From contig NZ_LMIV01000004.1 in the NCBI RefSeq assembly GCF_001428865.1, positions 218,029-282,028 on the forward strand: 64,000 nt of DNA, read 5' to 3'. A program made the position numbers and the translations under genes. The notes under the pieces are model-generated. The model was not told the origin of the DNA, ran no database searches, and saw only the letters and a list, made by a program, of their open reading frames with translations. Source of the DNA: Sphingomonas sp. Root241. Its GTDB lineage: Bacteria > Pseudomonadota > Alphaproteobacteria > Sphingomonadales > Sphingomonadaceae. Of this stretch, positions 24,308-32,529 are shown piece after piece (position 1 is the stretch's first letter; the number at the start of each line of letters is the position of its first letter).

Positions 24308-24901
24308 ATGCTAATGTATATTCAGATGCGAAAGGCCCCTGGTCTTACCGCTGAAGCTCCGGACCACCCCATCTGGTCTGCGCTCTCCCGTTACACCATC
24401 GGTCCCGAAGACGCGGCGCTGAGCTTTGCCGAACGGCTGGCGCGCGAGAATGGCTGGAGCCGCGCCGAGGCGGAGCGCGTGATCGAGGAGTATAAGCGCT
24501 TCTGCTTCCTGGCGGCCACGGTCGATCATCCGGTCACGCCTTCGGATCAGGTCGATCAGGCATGGCACCTGCACCTCACCTATAGCCGCGATTATTGGGA
24601 GCGCTTCTGCCCGGTGCTGGGGCGGCCGCTCCATCACGGCCCGACCGCCGGCGGCGCGGACGAGCAGCACCGTTATTTCACGCAATATGCCGAGACGCTG
24701 CGCAGTTACGAGCGCGTCTTCGGCTCCCCGCCCGCGGATCTGTGGCCCGACGCGGCGCGGCGGCTGAACGAGGACCACAAAGCGCGCCGCGTGCACCCGC
24801 GCGACGCGATCATCGTACCCCGAAAGGCGATCCGGGCGGCATTGTTGCTTGCGACAGTGCTGGCCGTGCTCGTGCTCGGGGTTCTCTTGCTGAGGAGCTA
24901 G
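24308..24901 (+). CDS. GRDP-like (glycine-rich domain-containing protein-like) membrane-anchored protein
   Basis: 197 residues. The core (about 45-130) has the PF07173-type pattern FLAATVDHPVTPSDQVDQAWHL with conserved HLTYSRDYW following. One hydrophobic helix closes the protein (about 173-194), so it is probably tail-anchored with the core in the cytoplasm. The start is uncertain (ATG at 24308, 24314 or 24326; no clear ribosome site). It is 5 bp from the TIGR04222 gene, so the two probably act together. Biochemical function not known. Confidence 0.78.
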   Translation: MLMYIQMRKAPGLTAEAPDHPIWSALSRYTIGPEDAALSFAERLARENGWSRAEAERVIEEYKRFCFLAATVDHPVTPSDQVDQAWHLHLTYSRDYWERFCPVLGRPLHHGPTAGGADEQHRYFTQYAETLRSYERVFGSPPADLWPDAARRLNEDHKARRVHPRDAIIVPRKAIRAALLLATVLAVLVLGVLLLRS

Positions 24902-24906
24902 ACTTT

Positions 24907-25737
24907 ATGCCACTCGGACCCTTCGATCTCACCGGCGGGCCGTTTCTTCTGCTCTACGGCGTGCTGCTGATCTTCACCATCATCGTGGGGATCGCCATTC
25001 CGCGCCGGCTCAGGCCCGAGGGCAGGGCGCCGCGCAATCCCGACCTGGATCATCTCGCTTTCCTCGCCGGCGGCAGTTCGCGGCTCGCCGAGGCAGTGAC
25101 GACCCGGCTGCTCGCGACCAAGCAGCTGGTGATGGACGGGAAGAAATTCCTCGCCGGCGGGCTCGGCGGCACCACGGCCGCCGAACGCAGCGTCCTCGCG
25201 CTGCCCCAACCCGCCGATTGGGGCCAGATCGCGGGCGCGGTGGAGCGCCACGCCGATCCGATCCGCGAGCGGCTGATCGCGGAAGGGCTGCTGATGGACG
25301 GCTGGACCGGGTTCCAGCTGCGCTTCTGGCAGACTTTGCCGTACTTCCTGCTGTTCGCCTTCGGCTGGGCCAAGCTCCAGATCGGCGAAGCGCGCGGCAA
25401 GCCGGTCGGCTTCCTCATCGCGCTGCTGGTGATCACTGCGGTGCTCGCGCTGCTTCGCTTCGCCGTGCTCGACCGGCGGACCCGTGCGGGGCAGGAAGTG
25501 ATCGACGAGGCGCGCGAGCGATCGGAACGGCTGCGCCGCGCCCCGGCGGAAGGCGAGACCGGGCTTGCGGTGGCGCTGTTCGGAACGACGGTGCTGATCG
25601 GTTCGGCCTGGGGCGAGTTTCACCGGATGCGCGCGAACAGCGGCGATAGCGGCTCGGGCGGCGGTGGTGGCGACGGCGGAAGCGGCTGCGGCGGCGGAGG
25701 CTGTGGCGGGGGCGGTTGCGGCGGCTGCGGCGGCTGA
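24907..25737 (+). CDS. TIGR04222-type membrane protein with Gly/Cys-rich tail
   Basis: 276 residues. An N-terminal transmembrane helix (FLLLYGVLLIFTIIVGIAI), the TIGR04222-like segment (HLAFLAGGSSRLAEAVTTRL), two central helices (PYFLLFAFGWAKL and FLIALLVITAVLALLRF), another hydrophobic stretch (VALFGTTVLIGSAWG) and a C-terminal ~35 residues made almost only of Gly, Ser and Cys (GGSGCGGGGCGGGGCGGCGG). The domain is known to precede such low-complexity tails. Function unknown. Its stop (TGA) abuts the stop of the convergent oxidoreductase gene (TGATCA). Confidence 0.82.
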   Translation: MPLGPFDLTGGPFLLLYGVLLIFTIIVGIAIPRRLRPEGRAPRNPDLDHLAFLAGGSSRLAEAVTTRLLATKQLVMDGKKFLAGGLGGTTAAERSVLALPQPADWGQIAGAVERHADPIRERLIAEGLLMDGWTGFQLRFWQTLPYFLLFAFGWAKLQIGEARGKPVGFLIALLVITAVLALLRFAVLDRRTRAGQEVIDEARERSERLRRAPAEGETGLAVALFGTTVLIGSAWGEFHRMRANSGDSGSGGGGGDGGSGCGGGGCGGGGCGGCGG

Positions 25738-26643
25738 TCAGCGCCGCAGGGGGCGCTGCTCGGCGAGCATGTTGCGGATCGTCGTAGCGGCGACCCCGGC
25801 CTCGCCCATCGCGTGGCTGATCTGATCGAGCCCCTTGGCGACGTCGCCGGCAGCGAACAGGCCGGGCACCGAGGTGCGCTGGTGATCGTCGACTTCGAGG
25901 CACCCGTCCTCGGCCGCCCGCGCGCCGGCCTGGATCGCAAGGCCTGAACGGATGCGCGAGCCCAGAGCGGGATAGACGCTGTCGAAGGCGAGACGGCCCT
26001 GCGCGGTATCGAAGGCGAGCTGGTCCCCTTCGATCGCATAATTGCCGCAGGGTCCATGGATCCGGGCGATGCCGGCTTCGTCGAGTTCGGCAATGCGTTC
26101 GTCCGGCAGCGCGTGCTCCCCTTCGGGAGCGATCAGCGTCACATCGGCGGTGTAGCCGCGCAGGAAGAGTGCCTCGTTCGTACCCCTGTCGCCGGTGCCG
26201 ATCACGCCGACGCGCCTGTCGGTGACTTCATAGCCGTCGCAGATCGGGCAATAGCGGAGCAGCCCGCGCTGGAGCGCTTCGGCGTGGAGCGTGTCGTCCA
26301 TCTCGGGGCGGTGATTGACCACGCCGGTGGCGAGCAGGATCGCGCGTGCCGGATAGTCGCGCTCGTCGACGCGCGCGATGAAGCCGGTTTCGGCGACGCG
26401 CAGCGCGGTGACTTCGGCGAGCTCGCGGACCGCGCCGTATTTCTCGGCCTGCTCGGCCATGCGCGCGAGCAGGTCCTTGCCGGAAATGCCCTCGGGATAG
26501 CCGGCATGGTTGCGCGTGCACGGGATCAGCGCCGCGCGGCTGGTGCCGCAGTCGAACAGCCGGATGCTGAGGTGGAAGCGGGCGAGATAGATGGCGGCGG
26601 TCAGCCCTGCGGGGCCCGCGCCGATGATGATGCAATCGTCCAT
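25738..26643 (-). CDS. thioredoxin-reductase-like FAD/NAD(P) oxidoreductase
   Basis: 301 residues. FAD site IIIGAGPAGLTAAIYLAR, redox-type motif CPICDGYE, NAD(P) site GVIGTGDRGTNEALFL and the C-terminal FAD motif VPGLFAAGDVAKGLDQI. CPICDGYE resembles the CATCDG of thioredoxin reductase and has the two cysteines of a redox disulphide. Length is normal. Partner unknown. It is 6 bp from the adaA-like gene upstream on the same strand. Confidence 0.88.
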   Translation of the reverse strand: MDDCIIIGAGPAGLTAAIYLARFHLSIRLFDCGTSRAALIPCTRNHAGYPEGISGKDLLARMAEQAEKYGAVRELAEVTALRVAETGFIARVDERDYPARAILLATGVVNHRPEMDDTLHAEALQRGLLRYCPICDGYEVTDRRVGVIGTGDRGTNEALFLRGYTADVTLIAPEGEHALPDERIAELDEAGIARIHGPCGNYAIEGDQLAFDTAQGRLAFDSVYPALGSRIRSGLAIQAGARAAEDGCLEVDDHQRTSVPGLFAAGDVAKGLDQISHAMGEAGVAATTIRNMLAEQRPLRR

Positions 26644-26649
26644 CGCGCC

Positions 26650-27240
26650 CTAACGCACGCCGCGCCGTTTCAGCGCACTTGGCGGGCGACGATAGGTCTG
26701 GCGGAAGGCGGCGTTGAAAGATCGCACGCTGCCGAACCCCGCGGCCAGCGCGATCTCGGTCATGCCGAGATCGGTGGTGTCGAGCAGGCGCTTGGCGCGC
26801 TGGATCCTCGCGGTGCGTGCCGCCGCCAAGGGCGTGGTGCCGAGATACTGCCGGAACAGCCGCGACAGATGCCGTGCGCCGATGCCGAGCCGGGCGGCGA
26901 GCGCCTCCACCCGGGCATCGTCGAGCGCGCCCTGTTCGATCAGCCGCAGCGCCCGGTCGACCGTGGCGCGCGTGCCCTTCCACGCCGGCGAATGCGGGGC
27001 CGTCTCGGGGCGGCACCGCAGGCAGGGGCGGAGCCCGGCCGCTTCGGCTGCGGCGGCGCTGGGGAAATAGGAGACGTTGCGCGACAAGGGCTGGCGCACC
27101 GGGCAGATTGGGCGGCAATAGATGCCGGTCGATTTGACGCCGATGAAGATCACGCCGTCGAACGCCGGATCGCGGGCATAGCGCACCCGTTCGCACTGGG
27201 CGAAATCGAGTTCGGCCTCCGGGGCGTCGAGCGGCGTCAT
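26650..27240 (-). CDS. AdaA-like methylphosphotriester repair/transcription activator
   Basis: 196 residues. The Ada N-terminal zinc domain (about 10-85) has all four cysteines: YCRPICPV and CLRCRP; the first Cys of YCRP is the methyl acceptor in Ada. It is followed by an AraC-type DNA-binding domain (ARLGIGARHLSRLFRQYLG, EIALAAGFGSVRSFNAAF, FRQTYRRPP). There is no O6-alkylguanine transferase domain and no AlkA glycosylase. This matches AdaA of Bacillus in layout. It probably senses DNA alkylation and activates repair genes. Confidence 0.88.
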   Translation of the reverse strand: MTPLDAPEAELDFAQCERVRYARDPAFDGVIFIGVKSTGIYCRPICPVRQPLSRNVSYFPSAAAAEAAGLRPCLRCRPETAPHSPAWKGTRATVDRALRLIEQGALDDARVEALAARLGIGARHLSRLFRQYLGTTPLAAARTARIQRAKRLLDTTDLGMTEIALAAGFGSVRSFNAAFRQTYRRPPSALKRRGVR

Positions 27241-27366
27241 CGGGCCGATCCATAGGCCTTTGCGCGGTGCCTGTCCTCCTGCGCCGGCTGACCGCGTCCG
27301 AATCCTGCCAGCAGGCGGGTGCGCGCGGCGCTATCCGGTGTGCAGACGCCGACAAGGAGAGGCTCC

Positions 27367-27771
27367 ATGGCATCGATTCATCACGACATCTTCATCGCCG
27401 CGGCACCCGACGCGATATGGCGCGCCGTCCGCGCCGTCGATCGGCTGCACGATCTGCTGGTACCCGGCTTCGTCACTGCCACCGAGATGCTGGGCGGGGA
27501 GGGCGCGCCGGTACGCCGCGTCACGTTCGCCAACGGCCATGTCGTGGACGAAGCGATCGTGTCGGTCGATGACGGGCGTCGCCGGCTGGTCTGGACCGTC
27601 CAGCAGTTCGAGCATCACAACGGCGTGCTGACGGTGACGGAGGCGGAGGGCGGCGCCCGGGTAAGCTGGACCGCCGATCTGCTGCCCGATGCGCTGGCCG
27701 GGACGGTCTCGCCGATGATGGCGCAGGGACTGGCGATCATGAAGGCGCATCTCGAGGGCGCGAAGGCCTGA
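27367..27771 (+). CDS. SRPBCC (START-like) family protein
   Basis: 134 residues. The fold pattern is typical of polyketide-cyclase/START-like proteins: N-terminal strand HHDIFIAAAPDAIWRAVRAVD, alternating strands and a long C-terminal helix (MMAQGLAIMKAHLEG). Ligand unknown. ATG at 27367 behind AAGGAGAGG, an excellent ribosome site. 39 bp before trmD on the same strand. Confidence 0.82.
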   Translation: MASIHHDIFIAAAPDAIWRAVRAVDRLHDLLVPGFVTATEMLGGEGAPVRRVTFANGHVVDEAIVSVDDGRRRLVWTVQQFEHHNGVLTVTEAEGGARVSWTADLLPDALAGTVSPMMAQGLAIMKAHLEGAKA

Positions 27772-27810
27772 GCACTTGCCAAGCCCGCGCGGCGCGGGCC
27801 ATGGGATCGC

Positions 27811-28533
27811 ATGCCGTTCGCTGCCACTGTCCTGACGCTCTACCCCGAGATGTTCCCGGGCCCGCTGGGCGTGTCGCTCGCCGGGCGGGCGCTGCGCGAA
27901 GGGCTGTGGAGCCTCGATGCGGTGCAGATACGCGACTTTGCGACCGACAAGCACCGCTCGGTCGACGATACGCCGGCCGGCGGCGGGGCGGGGATGGTGA
28001 TGCGCGCCGATGTGCTCGCCAGCGCGCTCGACAGCGTCGCGCCCGGGCGCCCGGTGCTGGCGATGACGCCGCGCGGCGCGCCGCTCACGCAGGAGCGCGT
28101 GCGGGCGCTCGCGGGGGGCGAGGGGGTGACGATCCTGTGCGGGCGCTTCGAAGGGATAGACGAGCGGCTGTTCGAAGCGCGGGAGATCGAACAGGTATCG
28201 ATCGGCGACTATATCCTGTCGGGCGGGGAGATGGCGGCGCTGACCTTGCTCGACGCTTGCATTCGGCTGCTTCCCGGAGTAATGGGCGCGCCTTCCAGCG
28301 GCATGGACGAGAGCTTCGAAACGGGGCTGCTCGAATATCCGCAATATACCCGACCTGCACTATGGGAAGGGCGCACGATCCCCGAAGTGCTGCGATCGGG
28401 GGATCATGCGAGGATCGAAGCCTGGCGACGCGCCCAGGCCGAGACCGACACACGGCTAAGGAGGCCGGACCTTTGGGAGCGCCATGAGGGCGCTCGGGTC
28501 CATCCTCCCTCTGGCGCGCGGCGACGAAAATAG
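27811..28533 (+). CDS. trmD: tRNA (guanine-N1-)-methyltransferase TrmD
   Basis: 240 residues. SPOUT-class knot methyltransferase: [46 protein letters not shown] and the SSGMDESFE linker region are all diagnostic. It methylates G37 of tRNAs to prevent frameshifting. It overlaps no gene but is 10 bp from rplS, in the usual trmD-rplS order. Confidence 0.96.
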   Translation: MPFAATVLTLYPEMFPGPLGVSLAGRALREGLWSLDAVQIRDFATDKHRSVDDTPAGGGAGMVMRADVLASALDSVAPGRPVLAMTPRGAPLTQERVRALAGGEGVTILCGRFEGIDERLFEAREIEQVSIGDYILSGGEMAALTLLDACIRLLPGVMGAPSSGMDESFETGLLEYPQYTRPALWEGRTIPEVLRSGDHARIEAWRRAQAETDTRLRRPDLWERHEGARVHPPSGARRRK

Positions 28534-28543
28534 GACGAAGAAA

Positions 28544-28936
28544 ATGAACGTCATCCAGACGCTCGAAGCCGAGCAGATCGCCAAGTTCAACGAGACCAAG
28601 AAGATTCCGGAATTCCGCCCGGGCGACACCCTCCGCGTCGGCGTGAAGGTCGTCGAAGGCGAGCGCACCCGCGTGCAGAACTATGAGGGCGTGTGCATCG
28701 CCCGTGCCAATCGCGGCATGGGCTCGAGCTTCACGGTCCGCAAGATTTCGTTCGGTGAGGGCGTCGAGCGCGTCTTCCCGCTTTATTCGCCGAACATCGA
28801 CACGATCGAAGTCGTCCGCAAGGGCATCGTCCGTCGCGCCAAGCTCTATTATCTGCGCGGCCGCACCGGCAAGTCGGCGCGTATCGCCGAGCGTCGCGAC
28901 GTGCGCCCGACCGACGAGGTCGCCGCAGCCGAATAA
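28544..28936 (+). CDS. rplS: 50S ribosomal protein L19
   Basis: 130 residues. Typical sequence: [50 protein letters not shown] and [17 protein letters not shown]. Sits at the 30S/50S interface. Start at 28544 follows AGGACGAAG. Followed by a strong terminator. Confidence 0.97.
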   Translation: MNVIQTLEAEQIAKFNETKKIPEFRPGDTLRVGVKVVEGERTRVQNYEGVCIARANRGMGSSFTVRKISFGEGVERVFPLYSPNIDTIEVVRKGIVRRAKLYYLRGRTGKSARIAERRDVRPTDEVAAAE

Positions 28937-28958
28937 GCTTTCGAGCAGGGCAATGAAG

Positions 28959-28992
28959 AGGGCGCGGTGGCGAAGGCTACCGCGCCCTTTTT
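28959..28992 (+). terminator. rho-independent terminator after rplS
   Basis: GGGCGCGGT / ACCGCGCCC stem with a GGCGAAGGCT loop, followed by TTTTT. Confidence 0.9.
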
Positions 28993-28998
28993 CGTGGC

Positions 28999-29376
28999 TC
29001 ACTCGTAGCTGACGATCTCGAATTCGGTGCCGTCGTAGTCGAGGAAATAGAAGCGGCGGCCGGGATCGTAATCGGCGTGCGCGAAGGGCACGAGCCCCGC
29101 GTCGATCACGCGGCGCTCGATATCGTCGAGATCGTCGACGAGGATGCCGACATGGTTGAGCGGCCGGCCCTTCTCGAAATCACCGGCCTGCGGGCCGCCG
29201 GGAGGGGTATAGACCGCGAGATAGGTGCGCTCGTCGCCGACATGGATGACGCGGCCATTGTCGCGCGCGGCGCCTTCCCAGCGGACGTGCCAGCCGAACA
29301 AGCGATTGAGCAGGTCCGCCATGCGCTCGGGATCGCTGACGGTCAGATTGACGTGTTCGATATAAGGCTGCGGCAT
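28999..29376 (-). CDS. VOC-family (glyoxalase/bleomycin-resistance-like) protein
   Basis: 125 residues from the ATG at 29376. One VOC module pair: IEHVNLTVSDPERMADLL with His ligand, NHVGILVDDLDDIERRV with His, and FYFLDYDGTEFEIVSYE with the terminal Glu, consistent with a metal-dependent member. An AGGAAAGG ribosome site supports the start; another ATG lies at 29403. Divergent from soxR, with a SoxR-box between -35 and -10 of its presumed promoter, so it is likely induced by redox-cycling compounds. Confidence 0.85.
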   Translation of the reverse strand: MPQPYIEHVNLTVSDPERMADLLNRLFGWHVRWEGAARDNGRVIHVGDERTYLAVYTPPGGPQAGDFEKGRPLNHVGILVDDLDDIERRVIDAGLVPFAHADYDPGRRFYFLDYDGTEFEIVSYE

Positions 29377-29420
29377 GGGGTCCCTTTCCTGTTTGGAAGC
29401 CATGCCGCAAGCAGCTACAA

Positions 29421-29438
29421 CCTCAACCTAAGTTGAGG
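29421..29438. promoter_or_regulatory. SoxR operator (soxbox)
   Basis: CCTCAACCTAAGTTGAGG is an 18-bp inverted repeat close to the known SoxR site CCTCAAGTTAACTTGAGG. On the minus strand TTGACC lies at its left edge and a weak -10 about 19 bp downstream, the long spacer typical of SoxR-activated promoters. It therefore most likely drives the VOC gene. Confidence 0.85.
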
Positions 29439-29462
29439 TCAAGCATAAAATCGGAGAGTGGC

Positions 29463-29936
29463 ATGGGGCGCGGAAACGAGCTTCTGACGATCGGCGAGCT
29501 GGCGGCCCGCACGGGGCTGTCGGTGTCGGCGGTGCGTTTCTACGAGGGCAAGGGGCTGGTGCATCCGATCCGCACGAGCGGCAACCAGCGGCGCTTCCTG
29601 CGTGCCGACATCCGCCGCATCTCGTTCGCGCTGATCGCCCAGCAATTGGGATTCACGCTGCCGCAGATCGCGACCGAGCTGGCGAAGCTGCCCGAGGGAA
29701 GGGCGCCGAGCGCCGCCGATTGGAAGCGGATCAGCCGCGGCTTCCGGCAAGTGATCGAGACCCGCGTGGCGCAGCTCCAGCGTACGCTCGACGATCTCGA
29801 TGGGTGCATCGGCTGCGGCTGCCTGAGCCTTCGGAAATGCGCACTCTATAATCCCGGCGATCGCGCGGCGGCGAACGGCGCGGGGCCGCGCTTCATCCTC
29901 GTCTCGCGCAAGGTGGCGCTCAATCTGCAGGACTAG
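29463..29936 (+). CDS. soxR: redox-sensitive transcriptional activator SoxR
   Basis: 157 residues. MerR-type helix-turn-helix (LTIGELAARTGLSVSAVRFY), dimerisation helix, and the 2Fe-2S cluster motif CIGCGCLSLRKC, which is specific to SoxR. Oxidation of the cluster activates target promoters. It is divergent from the VOC gene and shares its control region with it. Start at 29463 after CGGAGAG. Confidence 0.95.
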   Translation: MGRGNELLTIGELAARTGLSVSAVRFYEGKGLVHPIRTSGNQRRFLRADIRRISFALIAQQLGFTLPQIATELAKLPEGRAPSAADWKRISRGFRQVIETRVAQLQRTLDDLDGCIGCGCLSLRKCALYNPGDRAAANGAGPRFILVSRKVALNLQD

Positions 29937-30017
29937 CAGGACTTTACCCGGAGAGCAGGCGCCGCAATAAGGCGGGTTCGCCCGCGCTCGCGGTGCGCAA
30001 ACTCCGGAGAGTCGGGA

Positions 30018-32252
30018 ATGCGTGAATGGTTGCTGGGATTGGCTTTCGTCGCGCTGGGAGCACCAATGATGACCAGTGAAGCCGCCGCGCAGGGCAAGGA
30101 CCTCACGCTCGAACGCGTCTTCGCCAGCCCCGATCTCACCGGCAGCGCGCCGCTCCAGCCCAAGCTTTCGCCCGACGGGAAGTTTCTCACGCTGCTGCGC
30201 AACCGCGCCGACGAGAAGGAGCGCTACGATCTCTGGGCGATGGACACCGCCACGCGCCAGTGGCGGATGCTGGTCGATTCGAAGAAGGTCGGCACCGGCG
30301 CCGAGCTTTCCGAAGCCGAGAAGATGCAACGCGAGCGCGACCGCAGCATCGTCGGCAAGACCGGGATCCTGGGCTATGACTGGGCGCCCGACGGCAAGGC
30401 GATCCTGGTGCCCTTGGACGGCGAACTCTATCTCGCGACGCTGGACGGCAAGATCACGCGACTGACGCAGGAGAAGGGATCCAAGCTCAATCCGGTGATC
30501 AGCCCCGCGGGCGGCTATGTCAGCTATGTCAACGACCAGAACCTCGTGGTCGGCAAGCTGGCTGGCGGCGCGCTCGCCAAGATCACCGAGGACGGCACCG
30601 GCACCGTCCATTGGGGCGAGGCCGAGTTCGTCGCACAGGAGGAAATGAACCGCTTCACCGGCTATTGGTGGTCGCCGGGTGATCGCTACATCGCCGTCGA
30701 GCGCTTCGACGAGGCGCCGGTGGGCGTGGTGACGCGCACGGCGATCGGCGCTTCGGGCACCAGCACGTTCCAGCAGCGCTATCCCAAGGCGGGCACGCCC
30801 AACGTGCTGGTCGATCTCTACGTGATGGACCCGACGGGGACGAACAAGATCAAGGTCGATCTCGGCAAGGAGACCGACATCTATCTGACCCGCGTCGACT
30901 GGGCGCCCGACGCCAGCGCGCTCTACGTCCAGCGGATGAACCGCGACCAGAGCGTGCTCGACATGCTCAAGGTCGATCCGGCGACGGGCAAGTCGATTGT
31001 GCTGTTCAGCGAGAAATCGGGGCCGAAGAGCTGGGTGAACCTGTCCGACGCGTTCCAAGCGCTCCGCGACGGCAGCCTGATCTGGTGGTCCGAGCGCGAC
31101 GGCCACGGCCATCTCTATCGCTGGAAGGCGGGCAAATGGACCCAGCTGACCAAAGGCGACTGGGAAGTCGCTTCCGAACTCGCCGGCGTGGACGAAGCGA
31201 AGGGCCGCATCTTCTTCCTCGGCAACAAGGACGGCGTGCTCGAACGGCATTTGTATTCGGTCGACCTCAAGAAGCCGGGGGTGGTGACGCGGCTGACCGA
31301 GGCGGGCTGGTGGAACAAGGCAGTGATGGACGGCGCGGCGACGCGGGCGATCATCACGCGCTCGAACACCAATCAGCCTTCGCAGGTCTATCTCGCCGAT
31401 GCCGCGGGCAAGCGGATCGCCTGGGTGGAGGAGAATGCCGTCACCAGTGCCGCGCATCCCTATAATGCCTATCTAGCCAGTCATCGCGAGCGGCGCTTCG
31501 GGACGATCAAGGGCCCGGACGGCAGCACGCTCAACTGGGAGATGATCACCCCGGTGCTCGCGCCGGGCAAGCGCTATCCGGTGTTCTTCCAGCATTATGG
31601 CGGGCCGCATTCGCAGACCGTGAGCAAGGCGTGGGGCGGGGCGCTCCAGCAATATCTGGTCGATCGCGGCTATATCTGGTTCCAGATCGACAATCGCGGA
31701 TCGGCCAATCGCGGCAAGGCATTCGAGGACGCGATCTTCCACGCGATGGGCTCGGTCGAGGTCGAGGATCAGGTTGCGGGGGCGAACTATCTGAAGACGC
31801 TGGACTATGTCGATCCGGACAAGATCGTGACCTATGGCTGGTCCTACGGCGGCTATATGACGCTCAAGATGCTCGAAGGCGCGCCGGGCGTGTTCGCCGC
31901 GGGCGTGGCGGGCGCGCCGGTGACCAAATGGGACCTCTACGACACCTTCTACACCGAGCGGTACATGGGCGATCCGACCAAGGTGCCGGCGGCCTATGCG
32001 GCGTCCGACGCGATCGGAAATGCGGCGAAGATAGCCGATCCGCTGCTGATCCTGCACGGCATGTCCGACGACAATGTGGTGCTCGACAACACTACCGCGA
32101 TGGCCTCGACGCTGCAGAAGCAGAAGGTGCCGTTCGAGATGATGCTCTATCCCGGCCAGACCCATCGCGTCGGCGGGCCGGGGATCAGCGAGCATCTGTG
32201 GGGCACGATCCTCAACTTCCTCGATCGGCATACCAGCGAGGCGAAGAAATAG
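30018..32252 (+). CDS. dipeptidyl peptidase IV-type S9 peptidase, secreted
   Basis: 744 residues. Signal peptide at 1-25 (LLGLAFVALGAPMM ... AAAQ). Beta-propeller domain (about 40-490) carries the substrate-amine motif FVAQEEMNR (double Glu of DPP-IV). The alpha/beta hydrolase domain has the nucleophile in YGWSYGGYM, Asp in GMSDDNV and His in GQTHRV. It removes N-terminal X-Pro dipeptides in the periplasm or outside the cell. Monocistronic in appearance. Confidence 0.92.
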   Translation: MREWLLGLAFVALGAPMMTSEAAAQGKDLTLERVFASPDLTGSAPLQPKLSPDGKFLTLLRNRADEKERYDLWAMDTATRQWRMLVDSKKVGTGAELSEAEKMQRERDRSIVGKTGILGYDWAPDGKAILVPLDGELYLATLDGKITRLTQEKGSKLNPVISPAGGYVSYVNDQNLVVGKLAGGALAKITEDGTGTVHWGEAEFVAQEEMNRFTGYWWSPGDRYIAVERFDEAPVGVVTRTAIGASGTSTFQQRYPKAGTPNVLVDLYVMDPTGTNKIKVDLGKETDIYLTRVDWAPDASALYVQRMNRDQSVLDMLKVDPATGKSIVLFSEKSGPKSWVNLSDAFQALRDGSLIWWSERDGHGHLYRWKAGKWTQLTKGDWEVASELAGVDEAKGRIFFLGNKDGVLERHLYSVDLKKPGVVTRLTEAGWWNKAVMDGAATRAIITRSNTNQPSQVYLADAAGKRIAWVEENAVTSAAHPYNAYLASHRERRFGTIKGPDGSTLNWEMITPVLAPGKRYPVFFQHYGGPHSQTVSKAWGGALQQYLVDRGYIWFQIDNRGSANRGKAFEDAIFHAMGSVEVEDQVAGANYLKTLDYVDPDKIVTYGWSYGGYMTLKMLEGAPGVFAAGVAGAPVTKWDLYDTFYTERYMGDPTKVPAAYAASDAIGNAAKIADPLLILHGMSDDNVVLDNTTAMASTLQKQKVPFEMMLYPGQTHRVGGPGISEHLWGTILNFLDRHTSEAKK

Positions 32253-32396
32253 GCTTTCGCGCCGTCGGTCGCCTTATCGGGCGGCCGGCGGAGGCTTTCC
32301 GAAAATTATAGATTTTGCCCCTCGCCACGCAGCTTTTGGTCTGTTAGGGGCGCCACATGCTTCGAAAACCGCGAACTAGCACGCGAATTACCAAAC

Positions 32397-32415
32397 GCGC
32401 CTGACGCTCAGGCGC
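32397..32415. other. short perfect hairpin in gap before asd
   Basis: GCGCCTGA-CGC-TCAGGCGC, with no T run after it. It lies in the 277-bp gap between the peptidase gene and asd, in which I see no other feature. It could be a terminator for the peptidase mRNA or a leader element for asd. Confidence 0.4.
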
Positions 32416-32529
32416 GCGCGAAGCCGAGCTTTGCGTCGAAGCAACTGGAATGCGCTGGCATTCCACCTCATCTACAACCAATGAACCGTTCGTCGGCGCA
32501 AGTGCGACGATCCTGATGGAAGGACGAAA

